A program made the position numbers and the translations under genes. Shown piece after piece: positions 7,718 through 14,747 of a stretch of 27,900 nt of DNA (position 1 is the stretch's first letter; every line of letters begins with the position of its first letter). The stretch is from the IMG/VR virus record IMGVR_UViG_3300008119_000511, positions 1-27,900 of that record, one strand, 5' to 3'. Below the pieces are notes generated by a model that saw only the letters and a list, made by a program, of their open reading frames with translations, made no database searches and had not been told where the DNA came from. This DNA is from a virus.

Positions 7718-8527
7718 ATGGCAAAAAATTTATTAAGTCAGGTAATGATTAAAAAGGTTGAGAGCAATCCCAATTCTAAGCCATCATTCCTAGACAAGCA
7801 AGCATTGATTGATAAGATTAATTCTGGTTACACTGTCAATCGTGTAGACAAGTTTCAAACAAAGAAAACCTTTGCACCTAGTACGATTGCGTTCTCACAT
7901 GGAGAATGTCCTCGTTACTGGTATCTAGCCTTTGATGGTGCTAACTTTGTCGATAATGCTGATGCTTATGGCGGTGCAAACATGACTGCTGGTACAAAGG
8001 CACACGAAAGAATTCAGGAGGCTATGGGCAATGTTCCTGGACTTCTTGTAGATTCTGAGTTTAAGGTAACATATAATGACCCACCAATCTTTGGTTATGG
8101 TGACGTTATTCTTAACTGGGAAGACAAAGAACTGCTTGGCGAAATTAAGACAATGCCTAACGAGGGCTTTGAGTATCGTAAAAGTGCAGGAAAGCCTAAA
8201 CTGGGTCACATGATTCAGTTGCTTATCTATATGAAGATTCTTAATAAGAGCAAAGCAGTATTGATTTATGAGAACAAGAACAATCACGAACTGTTGATTT
8301 TTCCTGTAGAATTAAATCAGTACATGTACGAGTGGGTAGAGAACACTTTTGAGTGGATGAGGAATGTTCGAAAGGCATGGGAAGATAAAACCCTGCCAGA
8401 GAAAAATTATCGTTCTAATTCAAAGATATGCAAGACATGCCCTATACAAGCGGCTTGTGCTTCTGCAGGTTCTGGAGAGATAAAAATCAAATCTCTGGAG
8501 CCTTTAAATGAAGAACAAACATTGTAG
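7718..8527 (+). CDS. Cas4/RecB-like Fe-S exonuclease (PD-(D/E)XK)
   Basis: A 269-residue nuclease. C64 in GECPRYWYL and a C-terminal triad C238, C241, C247 (CKTCPIQAAC) give the four-cysteine arrangement that binds a 4Fe-4S cluster in Cas4, AddB and related proteins. Between them are H96 in GTKAHERIQ, D129 in GYGDVIL and E142-x-K144 in GEIKT, the nuclease site. QLLIYMKIL is the usual motif-IV-like helix. The enzyme would resect DNA ends for RecA-dependent recombination or replication. There is no CRISPR array or other cas gene here, so this is a phage recombination exonuclease. It follows the previous gene by seven bases and overlaps the next by 20. Confidence 0.85.
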   Translation: MAKNLLSQVMIKKVESNPNSKPSFLDKQALIDKINSGYTVNRVDKFQTKKTFAPSTIAFSHGECPRYWYLAFDGANFVDNADAYGGANMTAGTKAHERIQEAMGNVPGLLVDSEFKVTYNDPPIFGYGDVILNWEDKELLGEIKTMPNEGFEYRKSAGKPKLGHMIQLLIYMKILNKSKAVLIYENKNNHELLIFPVELNQYMYEWVENTFEWMRNVRKAWEDKTLPEKNYRSNSKICKTCPIQAACASAGSGEIKIKSLEPLNEEQTL

Positions 8528-8807
8528 TTGGTGCGATAAGCAATTCCAAACTAAACTATCCTATCAGATATACTGCTCTCCAGAATGTAGAGAGCAAGCA
8601 ACTAGAGAAAAGATTGCTGAAAAATATCTGAGGGACAAGGTTAAGAAACGTGCTGGCAAGGTTCGATTGTGTAAGACTTGTAACAAGCAACTCTCAATGT
8701 ATACAGAAGAAACTATCTGTCAATCTTGCGAGATAAATCCAGATGATGTTAGAGACACTCTTAAAGAGATTAAGGATATCCTAAATGGTAAAACTAAACT
8801 TGACTAA
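8508..8807 (+). CDS. Double zinc-finger protein, hypothetical
   Basis: A 99-residue basic protein with CTGGAG seven bases before ATG 8508. The first half has CSWC then CSPEC (ligands near residues 6, 9, 23 and 27). The second half has CKTC then CQSC (near residues 55, 58, 71 and 74). They are joined by a Lys/Arg-rich helix and followed by an acidic helical tail. Two separate zinc-binding modules and a basic linker suggest nucleic-acid binding, but no specific family is recognised. Both ends overlap neighbouring genes (exonuclease and RuvC-like), so expression is probably coupled. Confidence 0.75.
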   Translation: MKNKHCSWCDKQFQTKLSYQIYCSPECREQATREKIAEKYLRDKVKKRAGKVRLCKTCNKQLSMYTEETICQSCEINPDDVRDTLKEIKDILNGKTKLD

Positions 8808-9360
8808 AAAGCCTAAAAGATTCTGTGCTATTGATGCAAGCACTAATAGCCTAGCCTTTGCTATTTTTGAAGATAGTAAAATTATTGCTTGCGGAAAGAT
8901 TAAGTTTGAAGGTCTGCAAACATATGACAAGGTTATGGATGCTGCTAAGAAGACCAAGGCTTTCTTCGATAAGTTTGACTTTGATACAATCATAATTGAA
9001 CATACAGTATTTATGAACAGCCCTAAGACTGCTGCTCAACTGGCTATGGTCCAGGGAGCCTTGCTTGGGGCTGCTTCTATGTCTGGGGTAAAAAAGATTG
9101 GTTCTGTATCGCCTATCACATGGCAAAACTTTATTGGCAATAAAAAACTAACTAAAGAAGAAAAGCATGAGATTCAAAAAAAGAATCCAGGCAAGTCTGT
9201 GTCTTGGTTTAAAACTGAAGAACGAAATATTCGAAAGCAAAGAACAATTAACTTTATTAATATAAACTATGATAAGCACTTAGAGGATGACGATGTTGCA
9301 GATGCTTGTGCTATTGGTCACTGGGCTTTGAAGAACTGGGATAAGGCGTTTGGATACTAA
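8785..9360 (+). CDS. ruvC: RuvC-like Holliday junction resolvase
   Basis: A 191-residue RNase H-fold endonuclease that cuts four-way junctions. Catalytic acids are visible: D17 in CAIDASTNS, E72 in TIIIEHT, and the cluster D168-D170 plus D173 in LEDDDVADACAIGHW. The segment PKTAAQLAMVQGALLGAA matches the helix that follows the second acidic strand in RuvC proteins. AAGGA lies eight bases before ATG 8785. It overlaps the zinc-finger gene by 23 bases. It sits beside terminase, where phage resolvases clear branched DNA before packaging. It is probably the second resolvase in this block, since a PD-(D/E)XK candidate is encoded at 7085. Confidence 0.85.
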   Translation: MVKLNLTKKPKRFCAIDASTNSLAFAIFEDSKIIACGKIKFEGLQTYDKVMDAAKKTKAFFDKFDFDTIIIEHTVFMNSPKTAAQLAMVQGALLGAASMSGVKKIGSVSPITWQNFIGNKKLTKEEKHEIQKKNPGKSVSWFKTEERNIRKQRTINFININYDKHLEDDDVADACAIGHWALKNWDKAFGY

Positions 9361-9637
9361 TGGCTAATAAGTTTTATACAAAACAAAGTTTAGCAGAGAG
9401 AACGAGTTACAACTTGGTAATTTTACTATTGCTAAAGGTGATATCATTAAAATAGAGGGAGAACATGGTCTCAAATTTAAGTTTGATGCTGTTGTAACTA
9501 ATACCGAAAATGGTAAGGTCTGGGTAGATTGCTTTGAGATGCAGAAGTCAACCGCTACTGCATGGCGTTCGTTTGACCCTGAAAGAGTTAAGCGTATTCC
9601 AACAAAACGAGGAAGACGAAAGAAAAATGTCGATTGA
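9360..9637 (+). pseudogene. Small conserved gene split by an apparent -1 frameshift
   Basis: ATG 9360 overlaps the ruvC stop (TAATG) and encodes MANKFYTK, then closes in that frame after about 24 more codons. In the -1 frame an open stretch from 9371 to 9637 reads as a compact beta-rich protein: FTIAKGDIIKIEGEHG, then VTNTENGKVWVDCFEM, then a basic tail. This resembles DUF7246-like actinophage proteins, by memory of the pattern. The long frame has no ATG, GTG or TTG before its conserved part. One extra A in the run at 9380-9383 would join both parts into about 92 residues. It could be a sequencing or assembly error, a true loss, or ribosomal slippage on AAAA. It overlaps the terminase start by 11 bases. 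Confidence 0.7.
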
Positions 9638-11741
9638 AGATTTAACAGTTGAACATCTCGATGAGATGAACAAAGTTGTGGAGAAGTATCTCCAGGGTGA
9701 AGAGCCTACCCAGATTTCTAAGGAACTAGCCTTGCCAAGACAAAAAGTTGTTGCTCACATTAACCAGTGGCGTGTGATGGCTTCTGACAATGCTGCTATC
9801 CGTGCTAGGGCTAAGGAAGCCTTGGTTGGTGCAGACACACACTACAATAAACTAATTAGTAAAGCATATGAAGTAATTGATGATGCAACTACCACAGCCA
9901 ATCTAGGGGCTAAGACCGCAGGTATTAAACTTGTGATGGACCTAGAAAAGACTCGTATCGACATGCTACAAAAGGCTGGCTTACTTGAGAACAAAGAACT
10001 CGCAGAAGAGATGCTAGAGATTGAACGTAAGCAGGATATTCTTCAGCAACCACCACTGTCACAAATTCAGTACGACATCGTAGAGGCTATGAGCCAAATC
10101 TACAAACTAGAAGAAGTCATTGAAATCCTGGGGGAGACAGAGGGTCGTAGATACTATAATAAGTATACAAAGAACGAAGTAATCCTACAACTAGGAAAAG
10201 GTTCTGGTAAGGACTTCGTATCTACAGTTGCTTGTTGCTACATCGTTTATAAGTTACTTTGTCTTAAAGACCCTGCTCGTTACTTTGGTAAGCCTACTGG
10301 CGATGCTATTGATATTATTAACATTGCGATTAACGCACAACAGGCTAAGAACGTTTTCTTTAAAGGCTTCAAGAATAAGATTGAACGCTCTCCATGGTTT
10401 GCTGGAAAATACTACGCAAAGGCAGACAGCATTGAGTTTGATAATGCTATTACTGTTTATTCTGGTCACTCTGAGCGTGAGTCTCACGAAGGTCTAAACC
10501 TTATCCTTGCAGTACTGGACGAGATTTCTGGTTTTGCTAATGAGGTTGGAACTGGTAATGACCAAGGAAAGACTGCTGACAACATCTACAAAGCCTTCCG
10601 TGCTTCCGTAGACTCTCGCTTTCCTGACCTTGGAAAGGTAGCCCTACTATCTTTCCCTCGCTATCCAGGAGACTTTATCTCTACCAGATACGATGCAGTT
10701 ATTGCAGACAAAGAGGTTGTAACAAAGAAACACAAGTTTGTTATGAATCCAGACCTACCAGAAGATACAGAAGGAAATACTCTTGATATTGAGTGGGATG
10801 AAGACAATATTTTAGCATACAAGTTTCCTGGAATGTTTGCCATTAAAAGACCTACATGGGTAGTAAACCCTACTCGTAAAATTGATGACTTCAAGTTAGC
10901 ATTCTATACAGACCTTGGAGATGCTATGATGCGTTTTGCTTGTGTCCCTACCTACGCTTCCGATGCCTTCTTTAAGCAGCAAGAAAAAGTTCGTGCTTGC
11001 ATGACAATCGTAAACCCTATTGATTCTAATAAAAGTTTTATGGAGTCTTTTAAACCAGACCCAGACAAAAAATATTTTGTCCATGCTGACCTTGCACAGA
11101 AACATGACAAGTGTGCTGTGGCTATTGCCCACGTTGAGAAGTGGGTAAATGTGCAGGTAGTTAAAGACTATGCTCAAGTAATGCCTATTGTAGTCGTAGA
11201 TGCAGTAGTATATTGGGAGCCAAAGATTGAAGGTCCTGTCAATCTTTCAGAGGTAAAGCAGTGGATTCAAAATCTACGAAGGCTAGGATTTGATATAGGC
11301 ATGGTTTCATTTGACCGATGGCAATCATTTGATATTCAAAATGAATTAAAGGCTGTTGGTATAAAGACTGAGACTGTATCTGTTGCCAAGAAACACTATG
11401 AGGATATGGCTATGCTTGTTTACGAAGAGCGTCTGGCTATGCCAGCCATAGAGTTGCTGTTTGAAGAACTAACAGAGTTAAAAATTATGAGGGGTAATCG
11501 TGTAGACCACCCTAGAAAGTCCTCTAAGGACCTTGCAGACGCTGTTTGTGGTGCTATCTTTGGTGCTATCTCCCACACTGTCAAAGACAACAATCAAATG
11601 ATAGAGATACATACATTCCGTGATAGAAAACCAACGGAAGAACTGCATGAGTTTGACAAACGTAGTATCATTGAACGCAATAGACCAGAGCAAAAAGACC
11701 TAGACTCATACTTTAAACAGTTTAACATAAATATAATGTAG
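9627..11741 (+). CDS. terL: Terminase large subunit with N-terminal helix-turn-helix region
   Basis: A 704-residue packaging motor. Residues 27-47 (ISKELALPRQKVVAHINQW) look like a helix-turn-helix, followed by a helical region to about 150. The ATPase begins near 150: Walker A is GKGSGKD at 190-196 and Walker B is LAVLDE with D298 and E299. The C-terminal RNase H-like nuclease has D488 in FVHADLAQK, D563 in SFDRWQ, and D635/D638 in KDLADAV. ATG 9627 is chosen because the frame upstream is taken up by the preceding gene, and AGGAAG lies upstream. No separate small terminase gene is next to it, so the N-terminal region may do part of that DNA-recognition job; that is inference. Confidence 0.93.
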   Translation: MSIEDLTVEHLDEMNKVVEKYLQGEEPTQISKELALPRQKVVAHINQWRVMASDNAAIRARAKEALVGADTHYNKLISKAYEVIDDATTTANLGAKTAGIKLVMDLEKTRIDMLQKAGLLENKELAEEMLEIERKQDILQQPPLSQIQYDIVEAMSQIYKLEEVIEILGETEGRRYYNKYTKNEVILQLGKGSGKDFVSTVACCYIVYKLLCLKDPARYFGKPTGDAIDIINIAINAQQAKNVFFKGFKNKIERSPWFAGKYYAKADSIEFDNAITVYSGHSERESHEGLNLILAVLDEISGFANEVGTGNDQGKTADNIYKAFRASVDSRFPDLGKVALLSFPRYPGDFISTRYDAVIADKEVVTKKHKFVMNPDLPEDTEGNTLDIEWDEDNILAYKFPGMFAIKRPTWVVNPTRKIDDFKLAFYTDLGDAMMRFACVPTYASDAFFKQQEKVRACMTIVNPIDSNKSFMESFKPDPDKKYFVHADLAQKHDKCAVAIAHVEKWVNVQVVKDYAQVMPIVVVDAVVYWEPKIEGPVNLSEVKQWIQNLRRLGFDIGMVSFDRWQSFDIQNELKAVGIKTETVSVAKKHYEDMAMLVYEERLAMPAIELLFEELTELKIMRGNRVDHPRKSSKDLADAVCGAIFGAISHTVKDNNQMIEIHTFRDRKPTEELHEFDKRSIIERNRPEQKDLDSYFKQFNINIM

Positions 11742-11772
11742 TGGTATAATAGTTTTGTTGGGCACTTCCAAC
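11742..11772 (+). promoter_or_regulatory. Extended -10 promoter with a 5'-end hairpin
   Basis: TGG plus TATAAT (11745-11750) forms an extended -10 box directly after the terminase stop. Predicted +1 is 11757. The first 16 transcribed bases form a small hairpin, GTTGG (11757-11761) with CCAAC (11768-11772) around a six-base loop, just before the AGGAG site at 11774. A hairpin at the 5' end could protect the mRNA. Confidence 0.7.
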
Positions 11773-11785
11773 TAGGAGATTACAA

Positions 11786-13726
11786 ATTAAAAAACCCCAA
11801 ATTATTTTAGCAGTTATAACCCTAGCACTTTCCCCTATTTTTTTAGCACAGTCAGCATTTGGAGAAACAAAAGCAGAGTATAGTGCAAAAGTAGAAGAGG
11901 CAAAGGCTGTCGTTAACGCTATCCAGGATGCCCTAACTCTTGCTCAAGAAGCCTACCAGATAGCGGTAAATGAAAAGGCTGCCATAGATGCTACGGTAGA
12001 GTCAAACAAAACAATCCTAGATAACAAAATTCTAGATGTACAAAGCAAACAATTGCTTGTAGACAAAGCACAAGCAAGTCTAGACTTGGCTAAAGAAAAC
12101 TACAACATAAAATTAATTTCAGACCCTGACTGGATTAGACCAGACAAAGAAGTTACACAGACTATTGATGTGGCATATACAGTTCAGGTTCCTTATACTG
12201 AGTTAGTCCCAAGAGTAGAACTTGTGCCAAGAACAGTTTTAATACCTTACACAGAGATGGTTCCTTATTTAGATTATGAGCCAGTTGAGGTTACAAGGGT
12301 AGTCCCAGGTGGACTTACAGCAACATCTTACAACAGACAGGGCTACAATAATGCACCACCACTACCAACAGAAACAGAAACACCACTGGCAACTGAAAAT
12401 GTACCTAACATTAATTTTCAGTGGGGCGGTGGATTGGTCCTGAACTCTGGAAAGGGTGAAGATGTTCTTGTTAAGTTTGAGGGAAATCTAATGGTTCCAG
12501 AAGATAACTGGTACAGTTTCTATGCACCAGCAGATGATGGAGTAAAACTAACTATTGCTGGAATGAATCTAATCAATGACTGGAGAGATAAGGGTGGTGG
12601 TGGCTCTATATCAGAACCTATGTGGATTAGAGCAGGTATCTTTTACCCAACCACATTGTATTACTATGAAAATGGTGGTGGAGCCTTTGTAGAATTTTAC
12701 TCACAAGTTTCTGGAGGTAACATGGAAATAGTTCCTGCAACTTGGTTTGGAGAAACAACAGTAACAGAAACAATTTATCAGCCAGTTGTAAAGTATCAAG
12801 AAGTAACTTATTATAGAGAAGAGATTGTTTACGATGAGGTTACAGTATATGACGAGATTACTTTATTTAGAGAAGAAACTAGATACAGAAAAGAAGACAT
12901 AATTGTAATTGTTCCAGACGAGGATGCTACTGCACCACTAATTAATGACCCAGCCTTGGCTATAGTTGTTGGATTGGTACAAATTGAGTTAGATGAAAAA
13001 CAATCTATTTTATTATCTGCAACGACAGATAGAAACAGGCTACAGCAAGACTACGAGTCTTCCCTGATTACTCAAGCAGAAAAAGCAGGTATAATTGAAG
13101 TAGCATCGCAAGATGTAATAACTAAACAGGAGGAACTACTTGTCGCTCAACAAAAACTTGACTCCATTCCACCTTACGAAGAGCCAACACCTACACCTAC
13201 GGAGACCGAGGAACCTACTGAAGAGCCAGAGGAAGTTGAGCCAGAACCGATACCAGAGCCAGAGCCGCCAGTGTCCCCCGAACCCAGTGAACCTGAGTTA
13301 CCAGTAAATATTGAAACGGTAGACCCACAAACACTTTCAGAAGAGCAGGTTGCAGAACTAGTATCTGTTGCAAACGAAATCCTAGACAACTCGGAGCAGG
13401 GTTCTCCAGAGTATGAAGAAGCCCTAGATGCATTGTTCGTTGCTGCACAGGCAGACGATATTGAGGTATCTGAGGAACTTGCAGCCATTCCTGGTTTGTT
13501 AGCCGCAGTAGACGCAATTAACTTTATTGGTAACGTTGGAGCAGACATGTCTCCAAAGGTTCGTGAAGAATCAGAGAAGATTGTTGTAACAGCAGTTGTT
13601 GCAGTTGGTGCAGCAGTTAACGCAGCAACAGGAGCGGCACTCACAGCCGCAGCCCCATCAGCACCAGCATCATCTGCATCAGCAGGTGGCTCAGGTGGAA
13701 CGTCAGGCACAAGGAGGAGAGATTAA
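11786..13726 (+). CDS. Exported PA14-domain protein with hexapeptide repeats, probable ATT start
   Basis: A 646-residue protein. AGGAG (11774-11778) is seven bases before ATT at 11786, which opens directly into a Sec signal peptide: KK, a hydrophobic core IILAVITLALSPIFLA, and a likely cut after G26. No ATG, GTG or TTG lies in frame until TTG 12053, which would drop the signal peptide and the first 89 residues. Order: signal peptide; Ala/Glu-rich coiled coil (30-110); hexapeptide repeats (135-170); PA14-like domain (about 206-321, with YSFYAPADDGVKLTI and WIRAGIFYPTTLYYYE); further hexapeptide repeats (331-372); coiled coil; Pro/Glu-rich linker; Ala/Ser/Gly-rich tail ending RRRD. PA14 domains bind carbohydrate or protein. 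It is probably a secreted or virion surface protein. No anchor is seen. Confidence 0.8.
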   Translation: MKKPQIILAVITLALSPIFLAQSAFGETKAEYSAKVEEAKAVVNAIQDALTLAQEAYQIAVNEKAAIDATVESNKTILDNKILDVQSKQLLVDKAQASLDLAKENYNIKLISDPDWIRPDKEVTQTIDVAYTVQVPYTELVPRVELVPRTVLIPYTEMVPYLDYEPVEVTRVVPGGLTATSYNRQGYNNAPPLPTETETPLATENVPNINFQWGGGLVLNSGKGEDVLVKFEGNLMVPEDNWYSFYAPADDGVKLTIAGMNLINDWRDKGGGGSISEPMWIRAGIFYPTTLYYYENGGGAFVEFYSQVSGGNMEIVPATWFGETTVTETIYQPVVKYQEVTYYREEIVYDEVTVYDEITLFREETRYRKEDIIVIVPDEDATAPLINDPALAIVVGLVQIELDEKQSILLSATTDRNRLQQDYESSLITQAEKAGIIEVASQDVITKQEELLVAQQKLDSIPPYEEPTPTPTETEEPTEEPEEVEPEPIPEPEPPVSPEPSEPELPVNIETVDPQTLSEEQVAELVSVANEILDNSEQGSPEYEEALDALFVAAQADDIEVSEELAAIPGLLAAVDAINFIGNVGADMSPKVREESEKIVVTAVVAVGAAVNAATGAALTAAAPSAPASSASAGGSGGTSGTRRRD

Positions 13727-13905
13727 TGAAGAAATTTTTAAATGACCTAATTGGTCAGGCATGGACACTTCTTGGTATGTTTGTAGCCTGGCTAGTCCTA
13801 GAAGGCTCTGCCAAAGAGGTAGTTGGATATGCAATTGTTGGAACAAGCATTCTTTGGGTGCTATCTTATCCATTAAGAAACACAAAAGATAAGGAGGAAG
13901 ATTAA
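13726..13905 (+). CDS. Small membrane protein
   Basis: A 59-residue protein whose ATG overlaps the stop of the PA14 gene in TAATG, with AGGAGG a few bases upstream. Two hydrophobic helices are visible (about residues 11-24 and 32-47), separated by a short polar loop with Lys and Glu, followed by a charged tail ending KDKEED. Its size, two-helix form and place between an exported protein and another small membrane protein fit a holin or a holin partner; there is no family motif, so this is inference. Confidence 0.7.
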   Translation: MKKFLNDLIGQAWTLLGMFVAWLVLEGSAKEVVGYAIVGTSILWVLSYPLRNTKDKEED

Positions 13906-14192
13906 TGAGAACATTTGGTAATGTATTTATGCGTATCGTTGCAACTTTCGTAGCGTCTGCACTTGGTGTGGTTGGTGCTGGTACAGTTGCAAGCGGTGTT
14001 AGCGGAGTTGATATCCCAGTATGGTTTAGTGCTGTTATGGGTGGTATTTTGGCAGTAGCCAAGGTGGTAGAACTCCTATCCCTAGCATTCCTTGAAGATG
14101 GTAGACTCTCTCGTGCAGAGATTGACGCTGCTTTCCGTCAGACCGTTGCTTTGAAAGATGTAAAAGAAGATACACACACATCTAAGAAATAA
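13905..14192 (+). CDS. Small membrane protein, holin candidate
   Basis: A 95-residue protein with AAGGAGG upstream and an ATG overlapping the previous stop. Two hydrophobic helices run at about residues 8-32 and 40-64, rich in Ala, Gly and Val, then a polar C-terminal segment with EDGRLSRAEIDAAF and a Lys-rich end. This layout matches actinophage membrane proteins often proposed as holins, which make pores that release endolysin. The likely endolysin (M23 peptidase) lies 0.8 kb downstream, past the tRNA cluster. Which of the two small membrane proteins is the holin cannot be decided from the sequence. Confidence 0.65.
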   Translation: MRTFGNVFMRIVATFVASALGVVGAGTVASGVSGVDIPVWFSAVMGGILAVAKVVELLSLAFLEDGRLSRAEIDAAFRQTVALKDVKEDTHTSKK

Positions 14193-14193
14193 C

Positions 14194-14247
14194 TTGACAA
14201 ACCCCTTTCGGTGCCCTATAATTGATATAGACCTGAAAGGGGTTTTT
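14194..14247 (+). promoter_or_regulatory. Promoter nested in a terminator-like hairpin
   Basis: TTGACA (14194-14199) and TATAAT (14217-14222) are 17 bases apart, a consensus promoter with +1 near 14229. An 11-bp perfect inverted repeat encloses it: AAACCCCTTTC (14199-14209) and GAAAGGGGTTT (14235-14245), with more Ts to 14247. Transcripts arriving from upstream can form the hairpin, ending transcription or hiding the AAAGGGG ribosome binding site. Transcripts from the internal promoter lack the left arm and keep that site free. Confidence 0.85.
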
Positions 14248-14249
14248 CT

Positions 14250-14489
14250 ATGTCAATGACTTTTGACGAATGGCTACAACATGGCTTAACACAAGGCTGG
14301 GTTGGTCCTGCTGTATGCAGTACACACGATGGCATCCCTACTACTAGAGACGAAGACCTAGAGTGGGAAACTGGAGACCCATGCATTCATGTATTAAGAT
14401 TGTATGAAGATGAAGCAACCAAGTTGGCTGTGGAAGAAAATCATGCTCCGTCTGTATGGCGAGCAACCAACAGTGGTTACACTGTATAA
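14250..14489 (+). CDS. Conserved small actinophage-type protein
   Basis: A 79-residue acidic protein. The ribosome binding site AAAGGGG (14236-14242) is the right arm of the hairpin described upstream; an in-frame ATG at 14256 is the alternative start. The pattern includes EWLQHGLTQGWVGPAVCSTHD, then a GDPCIHVLRLYED segment and VEENHAPSVWRATN, which I associate with a recurring protein of actinobacteriophages of unknown role. The two cysteines and several histidines could bind metal, but the spacing is not a known motif. It is read from its own consensus promoter and lies just before the tRNA cluster. Confidence 0.8.
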   Translation: MSMTFDEWLQHGLTQGWVGPAVCSTHDGIPTTRDEDLEWETGDPCIHVLRLYEDEATKLAVEENHAPSVWRATNSGYTV

Positions 14490-14490
14490 T
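14485..14490 (+). promoter_or_regulatory. Possible tRNA-cluster promoter (-10 box)
   Basis: A perfect TATAAT at the end of the preceding gene puts +1 near 14497, only four bases before the mature 5' end of tRNA-Asn. The -35 region at 17 bases is poor, so the call is tentative. Confidence 0.45.
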
Positions 14491-14500
14491 TAAATAGTGA

Positions 14501-14573
14501 TGGGCATTAACTCAGTTGGCAGAGTGTTCGACTGTTAATCGAAATGTCCCTGGTTCGAACCCAGGATGCCCAG
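14501..14573 (+). tRNA. tRNA-Asn (GTT)
   Basis: Acceptor arms TGGGCAT (14501-14507) and ATGCCCA (14566-14572) pair over seven bases with discriminator G. The D-arm (ACTC/GAGT), anticodon arm TTCGA/TCGAA with anticodon GTT at 14534-14536, and T-arm CCTGG-TTCGAAC-CCAGG are all intact. CCA is not encoded. It reads AAC and AAT codons, which are frequent in this window. Confidence 0.95.
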
Positions 14574-14682
14574 CAGAGACCAGACACGCAGACTAAGATT
14601 CGGTGGCTTAACAGAAATACTAGTAAAGACTGTTACAGATGTTGTTCCTATTTGGGTTGTTAAGGAACATTTGATTTCGTAG
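14566..14682 (+). CDS. Candidate 38-residue ORF in the tRNA cluster
   Basis: An ATG inside the acceptor end of tRNA-Asn opens a 38-codon frame that ends inside the first bases of tRNA-Asp, filling the only large gap in the cluster. The peptide starts MPSRDQTRRLRFGG and continues with an amphipathic, beta- or helix-like stretch TEILVKTVTDVVPIWVVKEH. The composition looks protein-like, but a frame this short arises by chance often, and no good ribosome binding site precedes it. The same stretch contains a 7-bp hairpin TGTTCCT/AGGAACA (14643-14669). It could be a real small gene or plain spacer. Confidence 0.35.
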   Translation: MPSRDQTRRLRFGGLTEILVKTVTDVVPIWVVKEHLIS

Positions 14683-14746
14683 TTCAGTTGGTCAGAACGC
14701 TACCCTGTCACGGTAGAGGTCGTGGGTTCAAGTCCCATCGGAATCG
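14673..14746 (+). tRNA. tRNA-Asp (GTC)
   Basis: Acceptor arms GATTTCG (14673-14679) and CGGAATC (14739-14745) pair with one G-U. The anticodon arm has TACCC, loop TGTCACG and GTAGA-type pairing, with anticodon GTC at 14707-14709. The T-arm is TGGG-TTCAAGT-CCCA. CCA is not encoded; only one base separates it from the next tRNA. Confidence 0.93.
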
Positions 14747-14747
14747 C

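Noticed and set aside
7925-8287. Minus-strand open frame opposite the Cas4-like exonuclease
   Set aside because: The plus strand has the Fe-S cysteines and nuclease motifs; the reverse frame has none and no promoter.
7718-8527. Possible CRISPR locus suggested by a Cas4-like protein
   Set aside because: No repeat-spacer array and no other cas genes are present; Cas4-like nucleases are common in phage recombination systems.
9534-9626. Extension of the terminase upstream of ATG 9627
   Set aside because: The extra 31 codons overlap the small gene at 9360-9637 in another frame, read as poor protein sequence, and lack a better ribosome binding site.
12053-12055. TTG 12053 as start of the PA14 gene
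   Set aside because: It has no ribosome binding site and would remove a complete signal peptide encoded in the same frame upstream.
13174-13710. Long open frame on the minus strand (178 codons)
   Set aside because: It lies opposite the Pro/Glu- and Ala/Ser-rich end of the PA14 gene, where low-complexity codons keep the complement open; the product is low-complexity Ser/Ala/Gly with no ribosome binding site.
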